DNA of 64,000 nt from Gordius sp. MW1 (taxonomy: Eukaryota > Nematomorpha > Gordioida > Gordea > Gordiidae). Under the pieces are notes generated by a model. That model saw nothing but the letters and a program-made list of their open reading frames with translations, did no database searches and was not told where the DNA came from. The DNA is taken from positions 10,248,537 through 10,312,536 of the forward strand of contig OZ038532.1 of the NCBI GenBank assembly GCA_964036665.1, read 5' to 3'. Shown piece by piece: positions 24,991 through 36,041 of the stretch; the first letter of the stretch is position 1, and every line of letters starts with the position of its first letter. Made by a program: the position numbers and the translations under genes.

Positions 24991-25927
24991 TGATTCCCTC
25001 ACCAGTTTCACGGAGTGAAGTAATCTGCCAATTTAAGGTTTTTTTGGTAGGTGTATGCGGTGAAAATGTGGCCTTCGAGAACATGTTTGTAATGTTTTGC
25101 ATAAGGTAAATGGCCAGTAGTTCTCAACTGAAGGTGTTGTAGCGTGTTTGCGTTGTGAAAATTTATTTGAATAGAAAGCAAGTGGTAGTATATCACCGTT
25201 TAATGTTTGTTAATACTGCAAAGTTAAAGTGAAAGTTTGTTCTTTTCGTCCAAATGAGATAGACTAGCTGTTAACTTAGTTGGCCAATTTTATTTAGTGT
25301 TTGCAATTGTGTTGGCTGTCAATGTTGTTTAGCAATAGTGTTGGCTAGTGTTGTGACCGAGAGGTAAGTGATGATTTAAGTTAATGTGCTATCCTTTATA
25401 TTAGTAAGATTTGTCGGAGAAGACATATCTATTTTGGAATCGCTTTCATCCCTCAGTTTAATCGGTCAGTATTGGTAAGAACTTTGTTAGAGTTAGTAGT
25501 AAGGATCATTCGAACGCTGTCCTTGCTCGTTGCTAGAGGCCATATGTGGTTGCTTATTTTGTGATTTGTTTTGCAGTTCGGCCATTGGCAGGGCAGTGGA
25601 CAATTTTGACGTTCAGTTGACTATGTTGTTGTTTGTGTAGTGTTGTAGTAGGGTAACATGGTATTCTTCGTTTTAACAATTAGATAGTTAGGTAGTTAGT
25701 ATCTTGCACGGCAGTAGTACCATATAGATGCCGTATTTAGTAGATAAAATCCTATATCTAAATTGTTTGATTTTTACTAAGAAACCAATACCATTACTAA
25801 AGGGACTGGTATGGGGAGAAAAATATGTCTCCCCGTAAGTCGGGGTCAATGTGGACCTGGGTTATAAATTTTTAAGGGGGAGGGAGAAAAAAATTTGGCT
25901 CCCCCGAAAACACGGGGTCACCATTTT

Positions 25928-26226
25928 GTAGGGAAATATTTTCTCTACATTAGCTTTTATTATAACCCAAAATAAAAATGATTCAAAATGAATGAATATA
26001 TTTATTTATAACGTCTTGTTTATATACACCTATCGGGGTTATTTAAATTATTATTAGTGGTCAAATAATAAGGTTAAGATATATGAATAGTGAGGGTTGT
26101 GAAAGGTTAAGTTCTTCGGACGATCAAGTTGCTTTATTTAAATTACCTAGAAGGTTAATATCTTTCCTATGTAAAGATATAATTCCAAGTAAGTTTATTC
26201 AAATAAGAAAGGTTAGTGTACCCATA
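25928..26226 (-). repeat. 5' LTR of the TRIM-like element
   Basis: Second copy of the LTR; the primer-binding site follows on the minus strand at 25923-25911. Confidence 0.88.
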
Positions 26227-27050
26227 AACTTCAAGTACCATAAAGCTATCGAATCTATTTTCTCAAGGTTCGGAATACCTAATACCCTGGCTACAGATAC
26301 TGGACCTCAATTCACAAGCTCAGAGTTTAAAAAATACTGCAACACAAATAATATTTGTGACGCATTTTCCAGCCCTTATCATCCTCGATCCAACGGAGAA
26401 GTTAAACGTTTTGTCCGAACATTTATAGATTTTTTGAACAAAACTACAAATTTTAAAAACGATAAATTAAATAACTTTCTGTTTTCTTATAGGTACCATT
26501 TACTCAACGACTGGATTAACTCCTGCTAATCTTCTTTATCAAGATACAACCAATAGGTCCGTTAAATTTACTCAAACCACATGTTTCTGGGCTTGACAAT
26601 GATGAGTTGGCACCCATCAAACGGAATTTTATAATTGGAGATAAAGTGTGGGATAGAACTTTTACAACGAATGAAAACATATGGGTAACGGGAAAAATAG
26701 CAAAAATCTTAGGCCCAATATCGTACATGGTCGGAATGGATAATAATCCGTTATGGAAAAGACATGGTGATTATATTAAGAAGTCTTCAGATAACGCAGA
26801 CAAACAGAACAACGAAGAACTATTGGCTGACATTTCGAACCCAAAACCGGGTAATCTGCCACATAATGAAACCAGTGATTTACTTGACTCCACCATTCTG
26901 CAACAGTTTAATCTTCAACATGATGAAGCCAGCGATAATATACCAGTTTCCATCACACCCCCACTCTCACCCCTACCCCAGCTTACGGACTCCCTGGAAT
27001 CACCTATACTCTCACCCGATCTGACTGTCCGGAAATCAACACGAATCTGA
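26227..27050 (+). pseudogene. Gypsy integrase relic, 3' part
   Basis: Continues the fragment at 24335-24690: integrase core with FGIPNTLATDTGPQFTSSEF and HPRSNGEVKRF (about 26268-26410), a frameshift near 26500, then a C-terminal region with GDKVWDR and a proline/serine-rich tail ending RKSTRI (stop at 27048). Family resemblance is to K02A2.6-like gypsy polyproteins. The two parts were one reading region before the LTR insertion; the AACTT duplication marks the original target. Confidence 0.85.
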
Positions 27051-27289
27051 AAACCTGTAGAATGATATGGAATAAATTAAGGGGGTAGGAGATGTTATAG
27101 CACGGCCACTCACTATTCAAAGACTTAATTATTAGTTTTGCATATCATCCTATCTACCCTAATTTTGTATCATTCCACCATCAGGCATATCACCCCATTA
27201 TCACGCAACCTTACCATATATATACTAAATTTATATTATAATCATTTGGTTTTTTTGTTATATGCCTAAAATACAATAATATCATTTTC

Positions 27290-27600
27290 ATCTCCGTGGC
27301 TTGTAATAGCTTTTTTTCCATGCTGTTTATTGCCTATGTTTCACTTCCATAGAGTAACATTAGTCTTAAGATGGATTTGTAAGCCTTACTCCTTAACCAT
27401 AATGGCATCTTGTTGTCGCACATTTCACCATATATACTTCCCCATTTAAGCCATCCTTTATAAATCCATACATTGACTTTTTATGCGCAACCTCCGCCTT
27501 GATGTAGCATCGAGCCGGGTATGTGAACCTGTCTACTTTTGGGCACTTTAGATGGCCTGGCGATGGGGTGTCTATAATATTCATCTCTATATATACCATT
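27290..27600 (-). pseudogene. RTE-type LINE 3' fragment
   Basis: Minus strand carries decayed pieces of the C-terminal region typical of RTE-clade reverse transcriptases: VDRFTYPARCY (normally FTYLGS), a MCDNKMP-like stretch, LLYGSET and LLQATEMK. Stops and frameshifts throughout. The related fragment at 52690-53340 is on the plus strand. Confidence 0.75.
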
Positions 27601-28046
27601 TTCGATTGTTAACCTTATCCAGCTAAGAACCCTAACCTTTTTTGGGCTTCTTCGAATATTCAGGCTTGTGAGTTTCTTTATAGAGTGCAGTTTTTTTTTC
27701 GCGTATTATCTTGTCACTTTTTATTTGTACAATATTTATTAATCGTATTACCTTTGCAATAAAATCCAGAATCAAATGATCTATCTTGGAAATATGACAA
27801 AATTATTATTAAAAAATCACCATTTCAAGACGGGTAGTCCGGGCAACTCATCGAGCTTGACCGTGCTGACACTTAGAAGATTTTGGGCTGGACCGAGAAA
27901 GCAATTTAGTTATAAATCGGCGCCGGTCGGGTTCGGGCTGAAAAATTTTAACAAATCCCCTCTAAAACACACAGAAAGTCTTCAAAGTAAAAAGACAGTT
28001 GCACTATGGTATGGCTATTTTAAGCACACCATCATATCGCTCTAGG

Positions 28047-28248
28047 TAGAGTTGTTAAATTGCTAACTTTCTTCGAACTCAAGACGCGAGCACGCACACT
28101 GAGTTGCTTAAAATGCGCGTTAGCACAATATGTGCTCGCTGTTCGGTGCACTAGGCAGAACAGTAGCATATAAAAATGCTCGAGGGCCGAGCATAAACTC
28201 GAGCAGATGGTAGCTGGAGTTGAAGAAAGTTAGCAATTTAACACTCTA
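28047..28248. mobile_element. Complete hAT-type MITE, TAGAG family
   Basis: 202 bp with inverted ends TAGAGTTGTTAAATTGCTAA / TTAGCAATTTAACACTCTA extending about 30 bp. Perfect 8-bp duplication GCTCTAGG at 28039-28046 and 28249-28256. The terminal TAGAG fits the YARNG end consensus described for hAT elements. Older relative at 5121-5335. Confidence 0.85.
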
Positions 28249-28518
28249 GCTCTAGGACACCCATCGGCGTGCCTCTTAGCGCGTCATATACAGCTCTAAT
28301 AGAACACACATTCACAAATAATATATATTTCCTTTCACTAATATAGAAATTTGCCCTTACCGTTTAATAATATGTTATTTATATTCCCAATATTATACCG
28401 ATCTCTCCGATTTATCTCCCTAAATAAATATAATCAAAAATATTATTATCCGCGTTGTGCAATTCTAAACAAATAGCCTTCACACAAATTTTTACTATAA
28501 ATTATATTTGTTGCTTAC

Positions 28519-29240
28519 ATAACTTAGAGGTAACATGCCCGACTTTGTACATAAAACTGAAGAAGGTGCGCTCGTTATAGGTGTCCAGAGTTTCTTGATA
28601 ATCTACAATTTTGTGTCCATTATATAAAATTTTGCAGTTACAAGAACTTTTAATTTTGAACTCTAAGATTGGCCAAATCATTGATAAAACATAAAAAATA
28701 TTAATTTTTTCCGATTTTATGCGTTCTTATTTAAAATATATAACTAAGCGTATAAAAAATGTACACCTCATTTATTCTCATTATAAAGTGCTCATACATA
28801 GGACCCGTTTCATTGTATCTCAATATTGACCTATAATAAAACATAATTGCCTAAATTTGCTAATGTTAACAATATTTTTAATAAATTTTAAATGATTTGG
28901 CCTTATATTTTAACTTTGGTAATCTTCTCGAAAATTTTAAGAAATAGGCTATAAGTACAAAAATATATAATAAAAACAAAAAAACAAAAAATACACATTT
29001 TAAATTTATTAATTTAGCTACTTTTATAGAAAGTTAGTTAATAATCTTTAATAATTAAAAAGAATGAATCAATCGCTAATATTAGAAATGACCTTGATTA
29101 TGTAATTCAATATCAACTTATTAATAATTTAATGAAATTTCAAATATTTAGAGGTCACACCATAAAAACTCGTGTTATATTTCGCCTTCCAATGGTAGTC
29201 CGAGAAGCGAATCATGCTTGACGTCATTGTGGATTTGTAT
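28519..29240 (-). CDS. Possible two-exon fragment of an unidentified gene
   Basis: Two open blocks with good splice sites and matching phase: 29240-29161 (acceptor TTTAG, donor GTGTGA; contains RFSDYHWKAKYNT) and 28662-28519 (acceptor CTTAG, donor GTAAGC; contains FKIKSSCNCKILYNGHK and TYNERTFFSFMYK). Joining them gives an uninterrupted reading frame of about 75 codons. The I-x-S-x-C-x-C pattern recalls the last strand of cystine-knot growth factors, but I cannot name a family. GC content is higher than the surroundings, which favours coding. Exons on both sides would be needed. Confidence 0.3.
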
Positions 29241-29434
29241 CTAAAGATTTTTATTGCCAATTGAAAATATGTATAGAATTATTACACATATATACTTTTT
29301 GAGTTATAATGCATTTTTAGCTAAAAAAAAGTAAAAAAATAACGAAACACATTTATCATATGAATATGGGGACTCTAATGGTTTTACTACATAATAGATA
29401 AGTTAATGTATCACGGATTTCAAAATATATTTTT

Positions 29435-29700
29435 TTCGGTGCCCTATCAACTCACCGAAAATGATCTTGCCGAATTCTCCCTGGGACATTAACGATTATA
29501 TCCCCATTATCATAAAGAAGACCCTAAATTGATTACCTTTTATATCGATTATCAATTTTATCGTAAAAAATACCTAAATAATAACTTTAATCCTAAATTT
29601 AATGATTAATATGTTTATTTGTTGGGGAACATTTTTTAATTGGGGGACATTTCAGACATTCAATTCGGTAAGATGGTTTTCGGCAAGTTGATGGGCCACC
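29435..29700. repeat. Inverted-repeat element, GCCCTATCAACTC family
   Basis: Left arm GGTGCCCTATCAACTCACCG...CTTGCCGAATTC and right arm GAATTCGG-like...AAGTTGATGGGCC are inverted. The same element lies in the other orientation at 56270-56540 (shared CTTTATGATAATGGGGA and TTAATGTCCCAGGG). Non-autonomous, no ORF. Confidence 0.65.
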
Positions 29701-32700
29701 ATTTTTTTACTATAGCTGTTTCTCACACTTGGTGATTAGCTCCTTCAAATAGTTTTCCACATGTATATATGAAAAATATGCAAAAACTGCTATATTCGAC
29801 TATTTTGCTATATATATATATATATATAATTACTGAGGTTTGACGTTTTCAATTAAATTTGTTTTTCATTTTTTTTGTTTATCAATAATTACAACCCCAT
29901 AATACCTAAACGACAAGCATAATAGGAAACAGGTAATATTTTGTTAATTATCATGGTCTTATTAATTTTGTACATTCTTGCAAGCATATTTTTAAATTTT
30001 GCAGATGATGTCAAAATATTTGCCCTGATAATATGTCGATTTTAATGGCATTCGTAATTAGTGCTGGATAGGTTCAAATAAGCTAAATTAATGTATGGAT
30101 TAGACTTCGAGTATTTTTTAAATTCCCTTAGATACGGCTAATTACATTCCTAATAAGTGTCCCGTGATGAAAAGATTTATATGCCTAATTTTTAGAAACA
30201 TCTAATAATAAAGGAGTAAGGTAAATGTTAAATCGTGACATAAGGGCGTGTTAATTTTCTCTAATGACTTTCATTTTTTGAGCTTCCCAATTGCTCTTAT
30301 GATTACAGGGAATCGAAATGGTGAAAGGCCTATAATGGTAAAAATATTAAATTTGAAATCATAATTTAACCAAATTATATGTGTATAAAAGTGTAAATTA
30401 GGATGAATCAACAAATTAATTTTTTTACTCGAAAACCTCTAAACAGGAGCATTTATATAAAAGAAATCACTTCAAAAACCAATTTCGCGATTTTAGAAAT
30501 CGCCTTTAACATTATATGCTTTTAATTCTATAAACATTTGTAGCATATATTTTGACAATAAGTATTATGCAGGATTATAATTTTAAAAATAGAATTTATA
30601 TGCTTGATTCGCGAAAAAATCATTAATTTGCATTATATTAATTAACATTTTTTGGCGCTTTTTAACTGACAATGAATATACCCATTAGGTTACCCCTGAC
30701 TTATTCTGAAAGATGTTAATAATTTAGGAAATTGACTTAGTTTGACTTTTAAATTATACGATATGTCCTTTTATTTTAAGTACGATGAAGAATAACTAAT
30801 TTTTTTATAAATATAGTTTCTTAGAAAATGGATTTTTTTAACGGTGACAAGCACAAGGGATATTTTAGGAACTGTTATAAATATTTATTGTTACCCCTTT
30901 TAAAAATGCACAAATTATGTTCGATAGATGTTATTAATATTTCACTGAAACTAATGATTATTGATTTTCACACTATTTCCATATTTTTTAATAATTTTAA
31001 ATTGTATTTATGAATTTCTAGCCATAAAATTCTCAAATATGAAAAGTAATAATATCATATTATAAATGTGCTCTTTATGTATAATATTAATACGTTATTA
31101 AATGTATGTAGGTGAGACCGAGTCCAAATTTTATAATTTAAAATAAGAATTATAACACATGGAAATTTTAATAATATGTGAATTTTGTCATAATTTACAA
31201 GTAAAAAAATTATTTGTAAAAAATAAAAAGTTTTATATATAAAAAATGATTTTTGGAGGCTGGAGTAGTCCTGAGAAAATTTTGTATTTTCCACATAAAC
31301 TTTTTTGTTGTAGAGTTTTTTCCCATAAAGGGATTTCTTTTATATTAAAACCGTCAGATAATTAGATTTATATTTGCAATTTAACTTGTTAAATATAATT
31401 TCTACAAAAAAATAACGGTCGGGGCTAGTCGAAGAGAGGCCTGTGCTAGCCCATCCTCATTATATTTTACTTACCTCGCAAAAATAGTTTTAAAAACAAA
31501 ATTTTGTTCAAACTTACTGTAAATTCGAAGAGAATTAGACTACGTTTATACATCAAAATATACTATTAAAAAACTTCTTCCATTTTATAATCCTGATTTA
31601 TGGGTACGTCAGGTTGTCATTGACACATTTTATATACGTAATAGACAAAATATAGCGATCCTTTGCTTTCTACGTTTTTTATAATACCCAAAACATTAAA
31701 ACTATTCTATCACCTGAACAAGGCTATGACTTGCCCCGGGCAATTTCAAATTTTTTTTAACTTAATTTGTTAAAAAGCTACAAAAAATTTAACAAATTTT
31801 ATTCCTATATTAGAAATACATCTAAAAAATTTCGGGCAACAAATAAAAAAAAATAGCTAGTTTGTTTTAAACGCGATTTAATATTTTATAGCTATCTTAG
31901 CCCCGGTCTCACCTATTTTAAATTGAAAACGTAATTGTATTACAATTTGTTGAAGAGATTTAAGCTTTAAATTAAAAATAAACTTCACTATTATTTGTTA
32001 TTTGAATAAATGCAATACTGTAGAAATTTTATGATTATATAATTGTTTGAAAGTAGTCCTTATCGGAAAAATTAATTATAATAACCTCAACCTTCATCTG
32101 TTATAGCAATTTGTCGACAACAAATTTCAACGAATCTTGCAATTATTTAATCATGAGCCTATAATAAATAACTAAGATTAAATCAAACTAACGACACTAA
32201 AAAATAATGTAATATTGAAATAAGGATTTAATAGGATTCTGGCTCAAGTATTAAGAAGGTACCCGCTGAGCGAAAACGTTAAATGTCTGTTATTATTTTC
32301 GAGTCACATATCTAAAATAGGGATAAATTTGGCCAAATTAGTCTCTTACTTCAAAATTGTACAAGATGGTATATAAACTAGATTTATTATTATTTGATTC
32401 AGGTTACCCCTCGTAGAAAAGCGGGTTCCTTCTTATGATTAAGTTCTTTGTTGTATTATTTATAAGGAAAGTAACTTATAGAATGAAATAAAATTTCTCG
32501 TCAACGAGCTTTTAAATTTAATTTTTTGTAAATATGGCTAATAAAATTCAAAAAATCTAGAACATAGCGCACAATTAACTACTGGATTTATTGATTTTCA
32601 TTTGTCATATATATTATTCATATTTTAGCGAAAATACTGATAGTCTATATAACCTAAGGAAATAATCTAATTGATATAAATAAAAAAGACGATGTTAATA

Positions 32701-33240
32701 TATTAAACCTTACAGCTAAATAACTTGTGGAAGGACAAGACTTTATTATGTTAAAAATCTGCCTTTTAAACCTCTCACATAATCAGGCTAAATTTAACGT
32801 GAGAATTTTTACTAAAAATTATATACATAAACTGACTTTGTTTTGTTAATTGTCATCGTTTAGGTGCATATTACCTTTTAAATATTTATAAGGTGCTATC
32901 ATCATTTGCGTCACTCGCGCCACATTATTAAGGCCTTATTAAATCCTATCGCTTGCAGATGATCATGCAGCTAAGGCGGCTACTTTAAATAAGATTTTAG
33001 TATATGATGTGGTTGTCATTGTGAAGTTTGCCCCACATTTAAAAAATTACTTTTAGCTGAAATATTAAGATAAATCATAGACTAAGATTTAAATTTTTTA
33101 TTCACTTACTCAAAATTACTGGCGAAATTACCAAAAACATGACCGGGTGCCATCCCTTTAATTATAAGAATTGTAGCAGGTTAAGCCAAGCGAAGACATT
33201 ATTTTAATTATAGCAAGTCAATGCTTTATTCACCTAAGCC
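29700..33240. other. No recognisable gene (about 3.5 kb)
   Basis: Very AT-rich. Short ORFs only (for example around 30828-31294 on both strands), composed of F, I, L, K and N, which I read as chance. No exon or repeat boundaries stand out. Confidence 0.45.
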
Positions 33241-33246
33241 CAATAG

Positions 33247-33454
33247 TTTAATGGCACCCGGTCAAAGTAGCAGAAAAATAGCAGCCAAATTGGTCAGATA
33301 TCGTCAGGATTCATCAAGATTGTTAGGTAGGGTTCTGGTTAGGGTTAGGAATACATCAGAAATTCCCTCCACATTTGAGATTTAATTCTAATATCTTGAT
33401 TATCTAAAAAAATATTTTTCTGCTACTTTTTCATAATTCTGCTACTTTGACGGG
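33247..33454. mobile_element. TIR element with telomere-like core
   Basis: Ends CCCGGTCAAAGTAGCAGAA (near 33258) and TTCTGCTACTTTGACGGG (near 33450) are reverse complements apart from a base. Flanks AGTTTAAT on both sides (about 33239-33246 and 33459-33466) suggest an 8-bp duplication. The interior contains GGTTAGGGTTAGG and the words CCTCCACATTTGAGATTTAAT, also seen at 56640-56735. Confidence 0.6.
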
Positions 33455-33490
33455 TATTCAGTTTAATAGCCTCTGTATAGAGGGATATAT

Positions 33491-34741
33491 ATGTATCAAT
33501 TTTTATCTATTATTTTAGACACTTTAAATGAATCCAAATACAATGATATCTTCAAATTATACTCTTATAAACAAACGACGTGTGTTAATTTGTCCGATCC
33601 GAGAAAGAATCAAGACGATAAAATGATGCGTTTCAACTTTATAGCTTCTATAATAATCCTCATCCTAGGATTGATTGGAAATGTTTCAGCCATATTTTTG
33701 GTTCGGCGTACAAGCTTAACCCAGAGAAAAAAAATAGCAAATATAAAATGCAATAATTTAAATCAATATACATTAAAATGGTTCTACATTGTGAGTTTGT
33801 TATCCGTATTAACACTTCTCATTGATCCCGTGCTAAGTATCTATGGGAGCCAAAGTTACGAACTCTCTTGGTTCGAGAAATCATGGATCACCTATCTTGC
33901 CCATGTTCATTCCCCTCTATCTAAATCATTAACATCCACGACTTTTCTAATCTCCATGATATACATGTTGAATCAAATGATAGCCATCAAATTTCCCTAC
34001 AACTATAAAAAATGCGTGACGCTGTTCAGAATCAGAGTAGCGATAGTTGGGTCCTTTGTGTACAGCACCATTTGGTACATGCCTACTTTCCAACACCACT
34101 ACTTGGTAAAGTATCCCTCATGCCCCGTAAATCATATAGATAGCGACATTGAATACGTATACAATTACAGATTTCGTATAATACCCGATGCCATTTTGCA
34201 TAAACGTTGGGCAATATACGAGCTATCTCGAGGTCTTGCTGTTAATTTAGGTCCTTTCCTTACCATATTAGTGTTGCGCCTTTTAGTTATAAAATGGCGG
34301 ATGACGGTTAAACCCTTAACTGTAACCACCACTACGTCATCTCCAACCTTTATCAAGCCAAAGACTGTAATGTCCAACCAGGCGATCCATCACGTCCCTC
34401 AAAATTGTGGCAATGAGCAACCTTTACAAAGTGAAACTCTTCTCTACAATTTTCAAAGCCGACGCGATTCCGAATTGTGTGAGCACAAACAAACGTTGAA
34501 ATTCTTGACTGCCGAATTTATCATTTTATTGTTACCCATCACAATTATGGATATGTTCCTTAACCAACTTGTTCAGAAATTTGATGGACTAATACTTGCT
34601 AACATCTATACAAGTTTTCTATTGTTAGAATATGTATATATTGGTTGTTCGTTTTACATCAGCTTGCTATGTAACAAACCTTATCGCGATTTCATTATCA
34701 AACACATCAGACAATGTATTAGAATTTTTTTCTTTATATGA
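33491..34741 (+). CDS. Divergent rhodopsin-like (class A) G protein-coupled receptor
   Basis: Single uninterrupted 416-aa ORF with seven hydrophobic segments: about 49-71 (with LGLIGN, the TM1 GN pair at 63-64), 95-117, 140-165, 181-200, 246-269, 334-357 and 369-392. The third loop is long (about 270-333) and Thr/Ser-rich. Family landmarks are altered: the DRY position at the end of TM3 reads NQM before AIKFP, no Cys is seen at the start of TM3 though Cys211 exists in the second extracellular loop, and NPxxY of TM7 is replaced by CSFYIS. The tail NKPYRDF is typical. N-glycosylation sites NES (13-15) and NLS (33-35) fit an outside N-terminus. Probably a neuropeptide-type receptor with an unknown ligand. 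Start taken as the first ATG; Met45 or Met46 is possible but would lose the glycosylated N-terminus. Confidence 0.85.
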   Translation: MYQFLSIILDTLNESKYNDIFKLYSYKQTTCVNLSDPRKNQDDKMMRFNFIASIIILILGLIGNVSAIFLVRRTSLTQRKKIANIKCNNLNQYTLKWFYIVSLLSVLTLLIDPVLSIYGSQSYELSWFEKSWITYLAHVHSPLSKSLTSTTFLISMIYMLNQMIAIKFPYNYKKCVTLFRIRVAIVGSFVYSTIWYMPTFQHHYLVKYPSCPVNHIDSDIEYVYNYRFRIIPDAILHKRWAIYELSRGLAVNLGPFLTILVLRLLVIKWRMTVKPLTVTTTTSSPTFIKPKTVMSNQAIHHVPQNCGNEQPLQSETLLYNFQSRRDSELCEHKQTLKFLTAEFIILLLPITIMDMFLNQLVQKFDGLILANIYTSFLLLEYVYIGCSFYISLLCNKPYRDFIIKHIRQCIRIFFFI

Positions 34742-35481
34742 AAGAAATGCTTTTTGTTATATGTGCAATGCCCTGATTAGTCAATGGTGACCCTAAATTT
34801 CCCTGTAGTAATTTAAATTACATAATTGAACCTTGCAAATATACTTTGTGACGGCGTACATATGTTTTTGAATTATTAAATCTTGACTTTAAAGCAAAAA
34901 TTTTTAATTACATAAGATTTCAACATGCCATTGCAGTGGCCCTAGTGATCATATGCATATCATTCATTTGTTAATGGGTTCAGGAGTATGAGCATAGAGC
35001 TGGGGAAAAAATAAATATACACTACAATTGAATGAAAATATAGTTTACAAGAAACATGTATAGTAGTCATAAACGCCACAAATTGGAAGCATATAACATC
35101 TTATTTATATTAAATTTCCCAATATTCTTTAATCGTTAAACGTCAATTGCATCAAATATATGTCAATTTCGCGCAAATTATGAAAAATATGTTATTGTAT
35201 AAACAAAATTTCAATGAGAACTTATATACCATTATAATTTTATTTTGATGTTATTTATTATAGTGTTTTGATTTGAAGTATAAATGTTTAAACCTACAAT
35301 AAATCATTTGTTATAATGGATAGATGAAAATAAAACATAAAATTTAATCTATTGTAAGTGTTAAACCAAATTTAATAATAGAAATTAATCTCTCTATTTA
35401 TATACAGATAAACAAAATAAGTCATAATTTGTAATTGAGAAAATCTGATTTTTCGTGATGTAGACCTAATTAGTGCTGAAG
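34742..35481. other. Downstream region of the GPCR, no gene seen
   Basis: AT-rich. AATAAA occurs near 35010 and could serve the GPCR transcript; nothing else stands out before the inverted duplication. Confidence 0.4.
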
Positions 35482-35874
35482 ATTAAACTTTCAATTGATA
35501 AAATTTAAATTTTTTCTGAAATTTTATTTTTATCTTTAACTAAAGAAATTAATTGTGAAAAGTTTTAAATTAAAAAATGCAGATAAAGCATTAGGGAATT
35601 AAATTTTAATACATTTGCTAAAAAAATTTCGTGATTGTTGGGAAAAGGATACGTTTGCAAGAAGCTTAAAAAATATTTTCTTAAATTAAACAAAAAACTA
35701 ATTAAAAGACAAAATTCGATAAAGCACCGTCCTAATTTTTGCTCGTCCGAGTTCATCTTGTTAAACTGCAAGGAACTGATCTTATCCATTCGAGCCGAAC
35801 AGGTTCGGATTACCTATAAATTATATAATAAGGTTGTTATTTAGACTGTTTGAGCCTCAGGTCCTAGTAATGCC
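35482..35874. repeat. Left arm of a large inverted duplication
   Basis: Reverse complement matches 37607-37973 with few substitutions plus one indel of about 26 nt (extra sequence after TTTCAATTG here). Both arms keep a 69-codon ORF (here 35638-35844, plus) with three conservative changes and an opposing open frame (35565-35789). I cannot assign the ORF; it could be part of a real duplicated exon. The spacer (about 1.73 kb) holds the CALML4 gene. Confidence 0.85.
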
Positions 35875-36041
35875 AAATAATTGTTTGCATTTATTTTTAC
35901 AAAAACTTGAAAAGGCATATAAAGTTTATTTAATAAAATCCATTTTTAGTTCACAAAATATTAACAAAAAAATGGTAAAGAAAATAACCAAAAAACTACA
36001 AAATAACTTAACAATAAATATAGACTCAATTAAACTTAATA

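Larger units (their letters stand above)
24692..26226 (-). mobile_element. Young, internally deleted LTR retrotransposon (TRIM-like)
   Basis: Two about 300-bp direct repeats (24692-24990, 25928-26226) that I read as differing at two positions, flanked by a perfect 5-bp duplication AACTT (24687-24691 and 26227-26231). Orientation is minus: just inside the right LTR the minus strand reads TGGTGACCCCGTG (25911-25923), a plausible tRNA primer-binding site, and a purine-rich stretch lies inside the left LTR. The 936-bp interior has no complete gene; a minus-strand segment at 25008-25196 (LEGHIFTAYTYQKNLKLA) resembles the end of a gypsy RNase H domain. I infer a deletion derivative mobilised by a full-length relative. 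It splits an older gypsy integrase. Confidence 0.88.

Noticed and set aside
30828..31294. Short AT-rich ORFs on both strands
   Set aside because: Composition (F, I, L, K, N) follows base composition; no splice sites or motifs.
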